Below are positions 25,503 to 34,144 of a DNA stretch of 64,000 bases, in pieces. Under the pieces are notes generated by a model that was not told where the DNA came from, searched no databases, and saw nothing but the letters and a program-made list of their open reading frames with translations. The DNA lies in the NCBI GenBank assembly GCA_963748315.1, contig CAVVIK010000006.1, positions 248,001 through 312,000 of the forward strand, in the 5' to 3' direction. A program made the position numbers and the translations under genes. Source of the stretch: DASPHG01 sp963748315. Its GTDB lineage: Bacteria > Actinomycetota > Thermoleophilia > Solirubrobacterales > Thermoleophilaceae. How positions within the stretch are numbered: the stretch's first letter is position 1; every line of letters begins with the position of its first letter.

Positions 25503-26198
25503 TCAGTCCGGCTTCAGCAGCGACCCGCGCACCATCACGCAGTCGAACTCGAGCACGCGCCCGGTCTTCCCCTGGCGGCTGACCGGGTACATGGCCGCGA
25601 CGTCGAAGCCGGCTTCCTCGTATGTGCCGAGCGCCTCCGGTAGGCGCGGCATGCCCTCGTAGATCTGCATCAGCGGAAGCTCCGACTGCATTCCGACGAA
25701 CTCCTCGATCCGCTCGCCGGCGCCGGCGAAGACGTCGAGGTCGAATCCCTGGGTATCGAGCTTGAGGTAAGGCCGCGGGCGCTCCAGCCCCTCCAGGAGC
25801 TCGTCGAGCATCCCGTCGAGCCGCCGCACCTGGACGTCCACGGGGTCGGGGTCGCGCAGCCGCTTGTAGCGGCGCGCACCGAACTCCGTCGGCTCACGGA
25901 GCGAGCTGAGCGTGCCCGGCACGGCGTTCATCGTCATCGTGCTGTCATCTCGCCCGAGCGCGATCTGGTGGACATGCCACTCGGGGTCGTCGGCCGCCCC
26001 GCGTTCGAGTTCGGCGAACGCGCGCGGGATCGGCTCGAACGAGACGATCCGGCCGCGGTATCCGCCCGCCCTCAGTCGCTGTGCGTATTCACCCTCGTGC
26101 CCCCCGACGTCGAGGACGCAGTTCACGCCGTACATCTCGAAGAGCGCGGGCAGCTGGACGCGCTGCAGCTCGTCGAAGACGTGCCGCTCGTCGCCCAT
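25503..26198 (-). CDS. FkbM family methyltransferase
   Basis: A 231-residue SAM-dependent methyltransferase. The N-terminal part has the SAM-binding VLDVGGHEGEYAQRLR and an acidic second loop, IVSFEPIPRAFAELE. FkbM-type features follow: QIALGRDDSTMTM, the VRRLDGMLDEL strand-helix and KLDTQGFDLDVFAGA, where Asp-x-Gln-Gly marks the family. FkbM enzymes often O-methylate sugars in surface glycans, which fits the adjacent glycosyltransferase and epimerase. The ATG at 26198 is used; no strong ribosome-binding site is visible. The gene starts 20 bp after the preceding glycosyltransferase stop. Confidence 0.88.
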   Translation of the reverse strand: MGDERHVFDELQRVQLPALFEMYGVNCVLDVGGHEGEYAQRLRAGGYRGRIVSFEPIPRAFAELERGAADDPEWHVHQIALGRDDSTMTMNAVPGTLSSLREPTEFGARRYKRLRDPDPVDVQVRRLDGMLDELLEGLERPRPYLKLDTQGFDLDVFAGAGERIEEFVGMQSELPLMQIYEGMPRLPEALGTYEEAGFDVAAMYPVSRQGKTGRVLEFDCVMVRGSLLKPD

Positions 26199-26218
26199 CC
26201 ATTGCGGGCGCTTGTTGC

Positions 26219-27259
26219 CTAGCTGAGCCACGTGCGCAGCAGCGTACGGGTGTAGCCGTAGCCGTAGCGCAAGAACGGCGGCTTCTTGCTCGAGCCCTCG
26301 ATCCGCGCGCGGAAGGTGCATGGGACCTCGCGCACACGCAGCCCGAGCTTCGCAGCCGCGATCGTCACCTCGCTGGCGTGGAACTGGTTCTCGCGCAGCT
26401 CGAGCGCGTGCAGCGCGGCGGGCTCGAACGCCCTGAAGCCACTGGCCGGGTCGGTGATCGGCGTGCCCGCGATCCGCGTCATCAGCCACGCGAAGAACCT
26501 GACCCCGTGCGACCGGCCCGCGATCGGGTCCTCGTAGCTGCCGAGCGCGCGGGAGCCGTGCACGACGTCGGCCTCGCCGGCCAGGATCGGCGCTGTGAGC
26601 TGCGGCAGCTCGAGCGGGTCGTACTGGCCGTCCGAGTCGACGGTCGCCACAACCGATGCGCCGCGCGCCAGCGCGACGCGATAGCCGAGGCGGACGGCCG
26701 CACCCTGGCCGCGGCGCAAGTCGCGTCCGACCACAAGCGCGCCGTAGCGGTGCGCGACCTCCTCGGTCCGGTCGTCCGACCCGTCGGAGACGACGACCGT
26801 CTCCACCTCCAGCCCGTGCAGCTGCTTCGGCATCGCCGCGAGCACCTCCGGCAGGCTGGACTCTTCGTTGAAGGCCGGTATGACGATCACCGCCTTGCCG
26901 GAGCTCTCCATCTCGTACGCGGTGGCGAACATCCGGGACGCGATCCGGTCCGCGTAATCGCCGATCCGGTGCTCGAGCCGATCGGTCTTCGCGAACGAGC
27001 GGAACAGCAGGACGAACAGGAGGATGTTCGACAGCACGAGGACGCCGATGACGCGCCGCTCGTCGCCGGGTGGGAATCCGAGCTCCGTGAGCAGCGGGTC
27101 GATCGCCGAAGGCACGATCGCGACAACCGTGAGCCCGAGCGCGACGGAGCCCATGATCAGCGCGTCGCCGAGCGTCAGCGAGCGGCGCCGGAAGCGGCTC
27201 ACCACGAGGGCGAGCAATATGACCGCGACCACCAGGCCGAGGATGCGCAGCAGGATCAA
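26219..27259 (-). CDS. Glycosyltransferase family 2 with N-terminal DUF2304-like membrane domain
   Basis: A 346-residue protein fusing a three-helix DUF2304-like membrane domain (about residues 1-95, LILLRILGLVVAVILLALVV onward) to a dolichol-phosphate-mannose-type GT2 domain. The GT2 part has VIPAFNEESSLPEVL, VVSDGSDDRTEEVA, the metal-binding VDSDGQYDPLELP and DPASGFRAFEP. These enzymes load a sugar onto polyprenyl phosphate. The TTG start at 27259 follows GGGAGG at a 4-base spacing and no other start gives a complete first helix. It is divergent from the epimerase gene, with 37 bp between. Confidence 0.88.
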   Translation of the reverse strand: MILLRILGLVVAVILLALVVSRFRRRSLTLGDALIMGSVALGLTVVAIVPSAIDPLLTELGFPPGDERRVIGVLVLSNILLFVLLFRSFAKTDRLEHRIGDYADRIASRMFATAYEMESSGKAVIVIPAFNEESSLPEVLAAMPKQLHGLEVETVVVSDGSDDRTEEVAHRYGALVVGRDLRRGQGAAVRLGYRVALARGASVVATVDSDGQYDPLELPQLTAPILAGEADVVHGSRALGSYEDPIAGRSHGVRFFAWLMTRIAGTPITDPASGFRAFEPAALHALELRENQFHASEVTIAAAKLGLRVREVPCTFRARIEGSSKKPPFLRYGYGYTRTLLRTWLS

Positions 27260-27263
27260 CGAG

Positions 27264-27269
27264 CCTCCC
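27264..27269 (-). promoter_or_regulatory. Shine-Dalgarno site deciding a TTG start
   Basis: The minus strand reads GGGAGG four bases before the TTG at 27259, which starts the DUF2304-GT2 gene. Upstream in-frame sequence runs into the divergent epimerase gene, which makes longer starts unlikely. Confidence 0.6.
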
Positions 27270-27296
27270 TGGAACGGTGGACCGTAAGGTAAGTGT

Positions 27297-28238
27297 ATGT
27301 CCACGGTCGAGCGCGTCCTGGTCACCGGGGGCTGCGGGTTCATAGGGGCCAACCTCGTCAGGCGCATTCGTGCGGAGCGCAACTGGCAGGTGAGAGTGGT
27401 CGACGACCTGCGCACCGGGCGCGAGTCGTACGTCCCCGCGGACCTCGCGGAGGTCGCCATCGGCGACGTCGCCGACCCCGACGTGCTCGAGCCCGCGCTC
27501 GAGGGCGTGGACGCCGTCGTTCACCTCGCGAGCCAGACGGGCGTGATGCCTTCTGTCGAGGACCCCGCCCGTGATTTCGAGGGCAGCATCGCGACCACCT
27601 TCCGGGTGCTCGACGCCTGCCGCCGGCGCGGCATCGCGCGCTTCGTGTTCGCGTCGTCGGGCGCGTCGGTTGGAGACGTGACGCCGCCGATCCACGAGAA
27701 CGTCGTGCCGCGGCCGGTGTCGCCGTACGGCGCCGGCAAGCTCGCCGGCGAGGCTTACGTCCAGGGGTTCGCGGGCTCGTTCGGCATGCAGGCCGCGGCG
27801 CTTCGGTTCTCGAACGTCTACGGCCCGTACTCGCTGCACAAGGACAACGCGATCCCGAACTTCATCAGGCGCTGCCTGCGCGGCGAGCGGCTCGAGGTCT
27901 ACGGCGACGGCTCGCAGACGCGCGACTTCATTCACGTCACCGACCTCTGCGACGGCATCATCGGCGCCGTCACCGCCGACGGCATCGGCGGCGAGATCTT
28001 CCAGCTGGGCACCTCTGTCGAGACCTCGGTGGTCGAGCTCGCCCGCTTGATCCAGGAGGTCACCGGCGCCGACGTGGACATCGACTACGAGGAGCGCCGC
28101 GCGGGCGAGGTGTACAAGAGCCGCGTCGACATCTCGAAGGCTCAGAGGCTGCTCGACTTCCAGCCGGCGATCGAGCTGCGCGAGGGTCTCGCGCTGACGG
28201 CCGAGTGGTACCGGAAAGCGCTGGTCGAGACCGGCTAG
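27297..28238 (+). CDS. NAD-dependent sugar-nucleotide epimerase/dehydratase (GalE-like)
   Basis: A 313-residue extended short-chain dehydrogenase. It has the N-terminal NAD-binding TGGCGFIGANL, the acidic VVDDLRTGR, VVHLASQTGV, the catalytic serine region FASSGASVG and the Y-x3-K pair in SPYGAGKLAGE, then RFSNVYGP and TRDFIHVTDLCD. This is the UDP-glucose 4-epimerase/dTDP-glucose 4,6-dehydratase group; exact substrate specificity cannot be assigned. It likely supplies a modified sugar nucleotide to the surrounding glycosyltransferases. The following membrane-protein gene starts inside it, a 34-bp overlap. Confidence 0.9.
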   Translation: MSTVERVLVTGGCGFIGANLVRRIRAERNWQVRVVDDLRTGRESYVPADLAEVAIGDVADPDVLEPALEGVDAVVHLASQTGVMPSVEDPARDFEGSIATTFRVLDACRRRGIARFVFASSGASVGDVTPPIHENVVPRPVSPYGAGKLAGEAYVQGFAGSFGMQAAALRFSNVYGPYSLHKDNAIPNFIRRCLRGERLEVYGDGSQTRDFIHVTDLCDGIIGAVTADGIGGEIFQLGTSVETSVVELARLIQEVTGADVDIDYEERRAGEVYKSRVDISKAQRLLDFQPAIELREGLALTAEWYRKALVETG

Positions 28239-29062
28239 CGCGCCTGCGGCCCTTCGTCCCCGTCTTGCGGATCGCGGGGTACGTCGGCTCGCTGGCGATC
28301 GTCGCCGCGGTGGCCGTGGAGGCGGGTGACGACCTCGACCCGTCCGACCTCGACCTGTGGCCGCTGCCGCCCGCGCTCGCGCTCATCGCGGTCTGGTGGC
28401 TCCTGTTGGGGTCGGGATGGGCGCTGCTCGTGGCGGGCAGCGTGCGGCGCGCTGACATCGGCACCTGGTGCCGAACGCAGGCGCTGCGCTACCTCCCCGG
28501 CGGGCTGTGGGCGCCCGCGTCGCGCGTGGTGGTCGTGCGCGGGCGGATGATCGACAAGCTCGCGACGGTCGCTGCGGAGAACGTGATCGCGCTGTGCGCC
28601 GCCCTCGCGCTGGGCGGTGCGGCGCTAGCGGCGGCCGGGCGGCCGGTGTGGCTCGCAGCCGTGCCGGCGCTTGCGCTGCCGACGATCGGCTCGCGGTTCC
28701 TCGCGTCGCGCACCCGCGTCGCGCCGGAGCGCGTCGTGCCGGCGACCGCGCTGTACGTCGCGGCGTTCGCCGCCTACGCGATCGCTGCGGTGCTCGCGCA
28801 GGGTGCCGTGTCCGGCTTCGACGATTCCGTCGAGGTCGCGGGTGCGGCGCTCGTCGCCTGGGGCGCCGGGCTCGTCGTAGTAATCGCACCGGGCGGCGTC
28901 GGCGTGCGTGAGGCGGCCTACGTCGGGCTGCTTGCCGGCGGCGCGCTGAGCGACGGCGACCTCGCCGCGGCGGCGGTCACGCTCCGCGTGCTCACGGTCT
29001 TCGCGGAGGTCGGCGTCCTCCTGGTCGCCGCCCGGCCGGTCCCGGGCCCGGCACCCGGATGA
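28205..29062 (+). CDS. Flippase-like / LPG-synthase-type transmembrane protein
   Basis: A 285-residue protein with about seven hydrophobic segments. It carries the conserved blocks of the lysylphosphatidylglycerol-synthase transmembrane (UPF0104/flippase-like) family: a helix with QALRYLPGGLWAPASRV, an intermembrane VVVRGRMIDKLATVAAENV, and the signature APGGVGVREAAYVGLL near the C-terminus. Members are proposed to translocate or bind polyprenyl-linked or lipid substrates. The context, among polyprenyl-phosphate glycosyltransferases, supports a glycolipid-handling role. The GTG at 28205 overlaps the epimerase gene; a TTG at 28265 is a possible shorter start. Its stop overlaps the next start in ATGA. 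Confidence 0.75.
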   Translation: MVPESAGRDRLARLRPFVPVLRIAGYVGSLAIVAAVAVEAGDDLDPSDLDLWPLPPALALIAVWWLLLGSGWALLVAGSVRRADIGTWCRTQALRYLPGGLWAPASRVVVVRGRMIDKLATVAAENVIALCAALALGGAALAAAGRPVWLAAVPALALPTIGSRFLASRTRVAPERVVPATALYVAAFAAYAIAAVLAQGAVSGFDDSVEVAGAALVAWGAGLVVVIAPGGVGVREAAYVGLLAGGALSDGDLAAAAVTLRVLTVFAEVGVLLVAARPVPGPAPG

Positions 29063-30441
29063 AGGCCCTCGTTCGCGCCCACCCGGTCTTTACCGGCCTG
29101 CTCCTGGCAGGCCTCGCGCTGCGCGTCGTCACGTTCTTCGCGTACAGGCCCGCGCTCATCTACTACGACTCGACGCGCTACCTCGACCGCCTCCATGACC
29201 TCGAGCCGAGCACGCTGCGGCCACTCGGCTACCCGCTCTTCCTGAAGGCGCTGCCCACCGGCTGGGAGCTCGCGGTCGTGCCCGCGGTGCAGCATCTGAT
29301 CGGGCTGGCGATCGCGGTGCTCATCTACGCCGTCCTGCTCCGGCTCGGCCTGCCGACGGTGTGGGCCGCGCTGGCGACCGTGCCTGTGCTCCTCGACGGC
29401 TATCAGCTCAACATCGAGCAGTACATCCTGTCCGAGGCGCTCTTCGAGCTCTTGCTCGTCAGCGGATGCGCTCTGCTCCTGTGGAGGCGCCCGCCCGGAC
29501 CGGTCCCGGCTGGCCTGGCGGGATTGATGTTCGCGGGCGCGCTGCTGACGCGGGCGAACGCGATCATCGTGCTGCTCCCCGCCCTGCTGACGCTCCTCTT
29601 CCTGCGCGCGCACTGGACGCGCGCCGCGGCGCTCGCCGTCGCCTTCGTCGTGCCCGTGCTCGCGTACGCCACGTGGTACGAGTCCGTGAACGGCTACTAC
29701 GGGCTGAACGGGTACGGCGGGCAGTTCCTGTACGCGCGCGTCGCTCAGTTCGCCGACTGCGACGGCCTCGATGTCCCGGACCGCGAGCGAGTCCTCTGCG
29801 AGGACACCCCGCGTTCGGAACGACCGACCATCGACCAGTACATGTGGGACAACAAGATCTCGCCGCTGTACGACGTCGAGCTCGAGCCCGGCGAGCGCCG
29901 CTCGGAGGTGGGCGGTGACTTCGCGCGCCGGATCATCCGCCACCAGCCGCTCGACTACGCCGAGGTGGTCGCCGAAGACTTTCTCTTCGGGTTCTGGCCG
30001 TGGAAGAAGCGGCGCGAGGGCGACCTGCCGGTCTCGCGGTGGCAGTTCCAGAAGCACTATCCGGTCTTCCGCGAGCCGGACACGACAGAGATCCTCCGCG
30101 ACGACGGCTTCGACCACGGCATCGCCGATTCCACGCTGGCGCCGTTCTTGCGCACCTACCAGCGTTTCGTCTACACGCCCGGGCCGCTGCTCGCGCTCGC
30201 GCTCATTGCCGGGATCCTGGGCGCGCTCGGCGTGGGGCGCGCTCGCCGATCGGGACTGCGCGCGGCAACCTTCCTGTTCACCGCAACCGCGCTAGCCGTG
30301 TATCTGCCAAGCGTGGCGGTCAGTCAATTCACCTGGCGCTACCAGCTACCCTTGCTCGTGCTCTTGCCCCCCGCCGGCGCGCTCGGTCTGTACGCGTTAA
30401 CCCGGCGAACCGCGCCGCAAGAGGCGCGCGACCAGGGGTGA
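29059..30441 (+). CDS. GT-C-like membrane glycosyltransferase (GT39/ArnT-like)
   Basis: A 460-residue polytopic membrane protein with about ten hydrophobic segments. The first extracytoplasmic loop contains an acidic motif (IYYDSTRYLDRLHDL) at the position of the catalytic aspartate loop of GT-C enzymes that use polyprenyl-phosphate sugars. LGYPLFLKAL in the same loop and ILSEALFELLL later match the GT39/PMT-type superfamily. A large hydrophilic loop of ~150 residues follows the central helices. It probably transfers a sugar from a polyprenyl phosphate donor to an outer-face acceptor. It overlaps the flippase-like gene by 4 bp, and its TGA lies immediately before the UDP-sulfoquinovose synthase gene. 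Confidence 0.75.
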   Translation: MKALVRAHPVFTGLLLAGLALRVVTFFAYRPALIYYDSTRYLDRLHDLEPSTLRPLGYPLFLKALPTGWELAVVPAVQHLIGLAIAVLIYAVLLRLGLPTVWAALATVPVLLDGYQLNIEQYILSEALFELLLVSGCALLLWRRPPGPVPAGLAGLMFAGALLTRANAIIVLLPALLTLLFLRAHWTRAAALAVAFVVPVLAYATWYESVNGYYGLNGYGGQFLYARVAQFADCDGLDVPDRERVLCEDTPRSERPTIDQYMWDNKISPLYDVELEPGERRSEVGGDFARRIIRHQPLDYAEVVAEDFLFGFWPWKKRREGDLPVSRWQFQKHYPVFREPDTTEILRDDGFDHGIADSTLAPFLRTYQRFVYTPGPLLALALIAGILGALGVGRARRSGLRAATFLFTATALAVYLPSVAVSQFTWRYQLPLLVLLPPAGALGLYALTRRTAPQEARDQG

Positions 30442-30442
30442 C

Positions 30443-30447
30443 GGAGG
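30443..30447 (+). promoter_or_regulatory. Shine-Dalgarno site deciding the TTG start of the sulfoquinovose synthase gene
   Basis: GGAGG ends five bases before the TTG at 30453. The resulting N-terminus begins directly with the nucleotide-binding strand (RVLVLGGDGF), as in the enzyme family. An in-frame GTG at 30438 would place this site inside the coding sequence. Confidence 0.6.
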
Positions 30448-30452
30448 TTTCT

Positions 30453-31664
30453 TTGCGAGTACTGGTACTGGGCGGCGACGGTTTTTGCGGGTGGCCTTCG
30501 GCCCTCCATCTGTCCGAGCGCGGACACGACGTGTTCATCGTCGACAACTTCGCCCGCCGCAACGCGGACGTCGAGCTCGAGGCCGAGTCGCTCACGCCGA
30601 TCGCGGCGCTCGGCACACGCCTCGACGCATGGCGCGAGCTCACAGGGCGCGAGATCGGCTTCGAGCGACTCGACGTCGCGCACGACTACCGCGAGCTGCT
30701 CGACCTGCTGCGGTCGTTCCAGCCCGAGGCGATCGTGCACTTCGCCGAGCAGCGCGCCGCGCCGTACTCGATGAAGAGCTCGTGGCACAAGCGCTACACC
30801 GTCGACAACAACATGAACGCCACGCACAACGTGCTGGCGGCCATCGTCGACTCCGAGCTCGACACGCACGTCGTCCATCTCGGAACGATGGGCGTGTACG
30901 GCTACGGCGCGGCCGGGATCAAGATCCCCGAGGGCTACCTGCGGGTGAAGATCGAGGCTGAAGACGGCACCGACGTCGAGCAGGAGATCCTGTACCCCGC
31001 GAATCCGGGCAGCGTCTACCACATGACGAAGACCCAGGACCAGCTCCTATTCGCGTTCTACAACAAGAACGACGGCATCCGGGTGACCGACCTGCACCAG
31101 GGCATCGTGTGGGGGACGGACACCGAGGAGACGGGGCGCGACGAGCGGCTCATCAACCGCTTCGACTACGACGGCGACTACGGGACGGTTCTCAACCGCT
31201 TCGTGATGCAGGCCGCGATCGGGTACCCGCTGACCGTCCACGGGACGGGCGGGCAGACCCGGGCCTTCATCAACATCCAGGACACAGTCCGGTGCATCGC
31301 GCTCGCGGTCGAGAACGCGCCGGCCGAACGCGAACGCGTGCGCATCTTCAACCAGATGACCGAGACGCACCGCGTGGTGGACCTCGCCAAGCTCGTGTCG
31401 CGCCTGACCGGCGCGGAGATCGACTACCTCGAGAACCCGCGCAACGAGGCCAGCTCGAACGACCTCTTCGCCGAGAACAACCAGCTGCTCGAGCTCGGGC
31501 TCGACCCGATCACGCTCGAGGAGGGGCTGCTCGAGGAGCTCAGCGAGATCGCGCACAAGTACGCGCACCGGTGCGACCGGGACAAGATCCCGTGCCGGTC
31601 GGTCTGGAACCGTGAGCGCGCCGCGGCGGGCAAGCCGCTCAAGCTCGCGCGCGAAATAGCCTGA
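30453..31664 (+). CDS. UDP-sulfoquinovose synthase (SQD1/Agl3-like)
   Basis: A 403-residue extended short-chain dehydrogenase closely matching UDP-sulfoquinovose synthases. Diagnostic segments are LGGDGFCGWPSALHLSERGHD in place of the usual GxxGxxG loop, HFAEQRAAPYSM, HLGTMGVYGYG with the catalytic threonine, YHMTK with the Tyr-Lys pair, RVTDLHQGIVWG, DYDGDYGTVLNRF, and HGTGGQTRAFINIQDTV. The enzyme adds sulfite to an enzyme-bound UDP-4-keto-glucose-5-ene to make UDP-sulfoquinovose. That sugar feeds sulfolipid (SQDG) in plants and cyanobacteria and N-glycans in Sulfolobus. No sqdX-type SQDG synthase is recognised here; the membrane glycosyltransferases on both sides suggest use in a glycan. 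Confidence 0.9.
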   Translation: MRVLVLGGDGFCGWPSALHLSERGHDVFIVDNFARRNADVELEAESLTPIAALGTRLDAWRELTGREIGFERLDVAHDYRELLDLLRSFQPEAIVHFAEQRAAPYSMKSSWHKRYTVDNNMNATHNVLAAIVDSELDTHVVHLGTMGVYGYGAAGIKIPEGYLRVKIEAEDGTDVEQEILYPANPGSVYHMTKTQDQLLFAFYNKNDGIRVTDLHQGIVWGTDTEETGRDERLINRFDYDGDYGTVLNRFVMQAAIGYPLTVHGTGGQTRAFINIQDTVRCIALAVENAPAERERVRIFNQMTETHRVVDLAKLVSRLTGAEIDYLENPRNEASSNDLFAENNQLLELGLDPITLEEGLLEELSEIAHKYAHRCDRDKIPCRSVWNRERAAAGKPLKLAREIA

Positions 31665-31672
31665 CGGGGCGC

Positions 31673-33448
31673 GTGCGCAAGCACCTGACGCCCGGCCGCC
31701 TGGCGCTGGTCGCGATCCTCGGCGGTGCCCTCGCCATTCGGCTGTACGGCCTGCGGCATGGCCTGCCGTTCATCTACCACTCGGACGAGTCGCAGCACTT
31801 CACGAACTACGCCGTGGCGATGTTCGATGGGAGCCTCAACCCGCACTACTTCCAGAACCCCGCCACCTACACGTACCTCGTCCATTTCGCGCTCTGGGTC
31901 CAGGGCTTCGACGACATCGCGCGGCAATACGTCGTCGATCCGTCGGACATCTTCGAGACTGCACGCCTCGTCGCGGTCGCGCTGTGCCTCCTCGGGGTCG
32001 CTGCCATCTACGCGGTCGGGCGGCGCCTGTGGGGCACGTTCGAGGGCCTGGTCGCGGCGGCGGTGCTCGCGTTCGCCGTGCTGCCCGTCGCCTACTCGCG
32101 CTACGCCGTCACCGACGTCGGCGTGCTGTTGCCGATGGCGATGTCGGTCTACGCGACGGTCAAGATCGCCGAGGACGGCCGGCGCCGGTACTACGTCATC
32201 GCCGGACTCGGGCTCGGGCTGACGGTCGCGTTCAAGTTCACCGCCGGGCTCGTGCTGGTGCCGATCCTGGTGGCGGCCGCCATTCGCGCACGCAGGCAGT
32301 CGCTGCGCGACATCGTCATCGGAGTCGCAATCGTGGGCGGCCTCGCGATCGCGATGTTCGCCATCACGAACCCCTACTTCCTGCTCGACATAGACGAGGC
32401 GATCGACGAGCTGAGGTCGCAGCGGTTCGCCGCGGGCGAGCGGAAGCCGGGACAGGTCGAGGAGAACCCGTACGGCTTCTATCTGTCGAGCCTCACCTGG
32501 GGGATCGGCTGGGGTGCGCTGGTCGCCGCCGCGGCGGGACTCGTCGTGCAGCTCAGACGCGATCGCACGCGCGCGGTGCTGCTGGCGCTCTTCCCGCTCC
32601 TGCTCTTCGCCTACCTCGGCCTGGACGCCGACCGCTACTTCGCCCGCTGGATGCTGCCGACGTACCCCGTGCTCGCTCTGTTCGCCGGCGTCGGTGTCGC
32701 GACCGTTGCGCGTGCGCTATCGCCCAGGCCACTCGTGCGCGTGGCGGCGCTCGCGGTGCTGATCGCTGTGGTGATGGCGCAGCCGATCGTCACCAACATC
32801 CACACCGGGAGCGTGCTGCGCAAGGACGACACGCGCGAGCTCGCACGCAACTACATGCTCGCCAACCTGCCCAACGGAACGCGCATCGTGGTGGACGCCG
32901 TCGCGATCCGCGACGAGTACGACCTGCCGCTTCTGGGAATCGAGCGCAGGCCCGGCGAGCCCGAATTCGTCTCCGGCTTCGGGGCGCCGCCCAAGAAGCA
33001 TCCCGGCAGCTACCCGCCGGAGCCGGTGCGCACGACGCGCTTTCTCGAGGACCTCCGGCCAGGGCGGATCGACGCGTACCGCGACGAGGGCTTCTGCGTC
33101 GTCGTGACGATGAGCTGGCTGCGCGAGCGCGCGGAGATCGCCGGGCTCGACGATGCGGTCGCCTATTACGAGCGGCTGGAGCGCGAGTCGAAGGTGCTCT
33201 TCCGCGCGAGCCCGTACGACGACCCCAACGACCCCGTTCCGTTCGACTTCGACCAGACGCACCTCTACTACGACGGTCGCTACGACCGCACCGGCCCCGA
33301 GGTCGTAGTCCGCAAGCTCGACGGCTGCCGGGACGGGATCAGCCGAAGAGTGTCAGAGCAGGCTCGCGCTCCCCGCGCAGCACCGCGAGATCGACCTCGA
33401 CGCACTCGATCCCCCGCGACTCGGCGAGCACGCGCGCCTGCGGCTTGA
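31673..33448 (+). CDS. GT-C-like membrane glycosyltransferase (dolichyl-phosphate-mannose-protein mannosyltransferase type)
   Basis: A 591-residue polytopic membrane protein. The first loop after helix 1 carries IYHSDESQHF, with acidic residues at the GT-C catalytic position, and YFQNPATYTYL, as in bacterial PMT/GT39-like and DUF2029-like transferases. About nine membrane helices are followed by a ~200-residue soluble C-terminal domain. It probably transfers a polyprenyl-linked sugar on the outer face. The GTG at 31673 begins 8 bp after the sulfoquinovose synthase stop, so the two are likely co-transcribed. The last ~37 residues are Arg/Ala-rich and are read antisense to nucS; the real end may be earlier if a base has been miscalled. 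Confidence 0.78.
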   Translation: MRKHLTPGRLALVAILGGALAIRLYGLRHGLPFIYHSDESQHFTNYAVAMFDGSLNPHYFQNPATYTYLVHFALWVQGFDDIARQYVVDPSDIFETARLVAVALCLLGVAAIYAVGRRLWGTFEGLVAAAVLAFAVLPVAYSRYAVTDVGVLLPMAMSVYATVKIAEDGRRRYYVIAGLGLGLTVAFKFTAGLVLVPILVAAAIRARRQSLRDIVIGVAIVGGLAIAMFAITNPYFLLDIDEAIDELRSQRFAAGERKPGQVEENPYGFYLSSLTWGIGWGALVAAAAGLVVQLRRDRTRAVLLALFPLLLFAYLGLDADRYFARWMLPTYPVLALFAGVGVATVARALSPRPLVRVAALAVLIAVVMAQPIVTNIHTGSVLRKDDTRELARNYMLANLPNGTRIVVDAVAIRDEYDLPLLGIERRPGEPEFVSGFGAPPKKHPGSYPPEPVRTTRFLEDLRPGRIDAYRDEGFCVVVTMSWLRERAEIAGLDDAVAYYERLERESKVLFRASPYDDPNDPVPFDFDQTHLYYDGRYDRTGPEVVVRKLDGCRDGISRRVSEQARAPRAAPRDRPRRTRSPATRRARAPAA

Positions 33449-34004
33449 CCTGCTCCGCCGCCAGCACGCCGCGGCAGTCCGCGCGGGAGCGGTCGACGCG
33501 AATGCGCTCGAGATAGCGGCTGAGCTGCTCGACGGCATCGATCGTGCCGACGCGCTTGATCTCCACCGCGACCCAGCCGTCGTCCGCGTCGCGGCACATC
33601 AGGTCGACCGGGCCGATGTCGGTCGGCCACTCGCGCTTGACCAACCGGAAGCCTTCGCCGCACCATTCGGGCCGCTCGCCGAGCAGCTCCTGCAGATGCG
33701 CTTCGACGCCGTCTTTCTCGAGCGCGGCCGCCTCGCCCATGTCGTGCGTCACGTCCGAGAGCACCTCCACCACGCGGATGTCGAGCTGGTCCTCGCCCCC
33801 GCGCTTGCGCACGACGATCCGGCCGGGCTCCTCCTCGATCACGGTCGGCGGCGTCATCCAGTTCTGCGGCTTGAAGCCGCCGGTGTCGGCATGCACCATG
33901 ACCGAGCCGTCCGACTTGATCATGAGCAGCCGCAGCGCCTCCGGGAGCCGGGCGCTCAGGCGGCCGGTGTAGACGACCTCGCAGCGGGCGACGATCAGGC
34001 GCAT
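33339..34004 (-). CDS. nucS: Endonuclease NucS (EndoMS), non-canonical mismatch repair
   Basis: A 221-residue protein with an N-terminal beta-rich dimerisation/DNA-binding domain and a C-terminal RecB-like nuclease domain. The catalytic set is Asp134 (GPVDLMCRD), Glu148 and Lys150 (VAVEIKR), with spacing like that of the archaeal enzyme. GEGFRLVKREWPTDIGP just before it is highly typical. The last residues, ALTLFG, resemble the beta-clamp-binding tail of mycobacterial NucS. NucS cleaves both strands at mismatches and replaces MutS/MutL in most actinobacteria, so its presence supports the taxonomic placement. It is convergent with the membrane glycosyltransferase gene, with a 110-bp overlap. 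Confidence 0.95.
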   Translation of the reverse strand: MRLIVARCEVVYTGRLSARLPEALRLLMIKSDGSVMVHADTGGFKPQNWMTPPTVIEEEPGRIVVRKRGGEDQLDIRVVEVLSDVTHDMGEAAALEKDGVEAHLQELLGERPEWCGEGFRLVKREWPTDIGPVDLMCRDADDGWVAVEIKRVGTIDAVEQLSRYLERIRVDRSRADCRGVLAAEQVKPQARVLAESRGIECVEVDLAVLRGEREPALTLFG

Positions 34005-34067
34005 CGTCCCAACCTAGGCACGGGCGCGGATGGGCTGGCGCGTTTGGCAAATGCAGCCATGGGCAGG

Positions 34068-34082
34068 ACCCCTTTAAGGGGT
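34068..34082. promoter_or_regulatory. Short palindrome upstream of secreted protein gene
   Basis: ACCCCTT-T-AAGGGGT is a perfect 7-bp inverted repeat around one base, about 60 bp before the GTG of the secreted protein and 64 bp upstream of nucS. It could be an operator for either gene or a small hairpin. The rest of the 140-bp gap is G-rich and shows no clear promoter. Confidence 0.35.
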
Positions 34083-34144
34083 ACATCCGGCAGGGATGCC
34101 ACGGAAGGGGGGCCCGATGTGGGCGCCCCAGACGGGAGGTCCTT

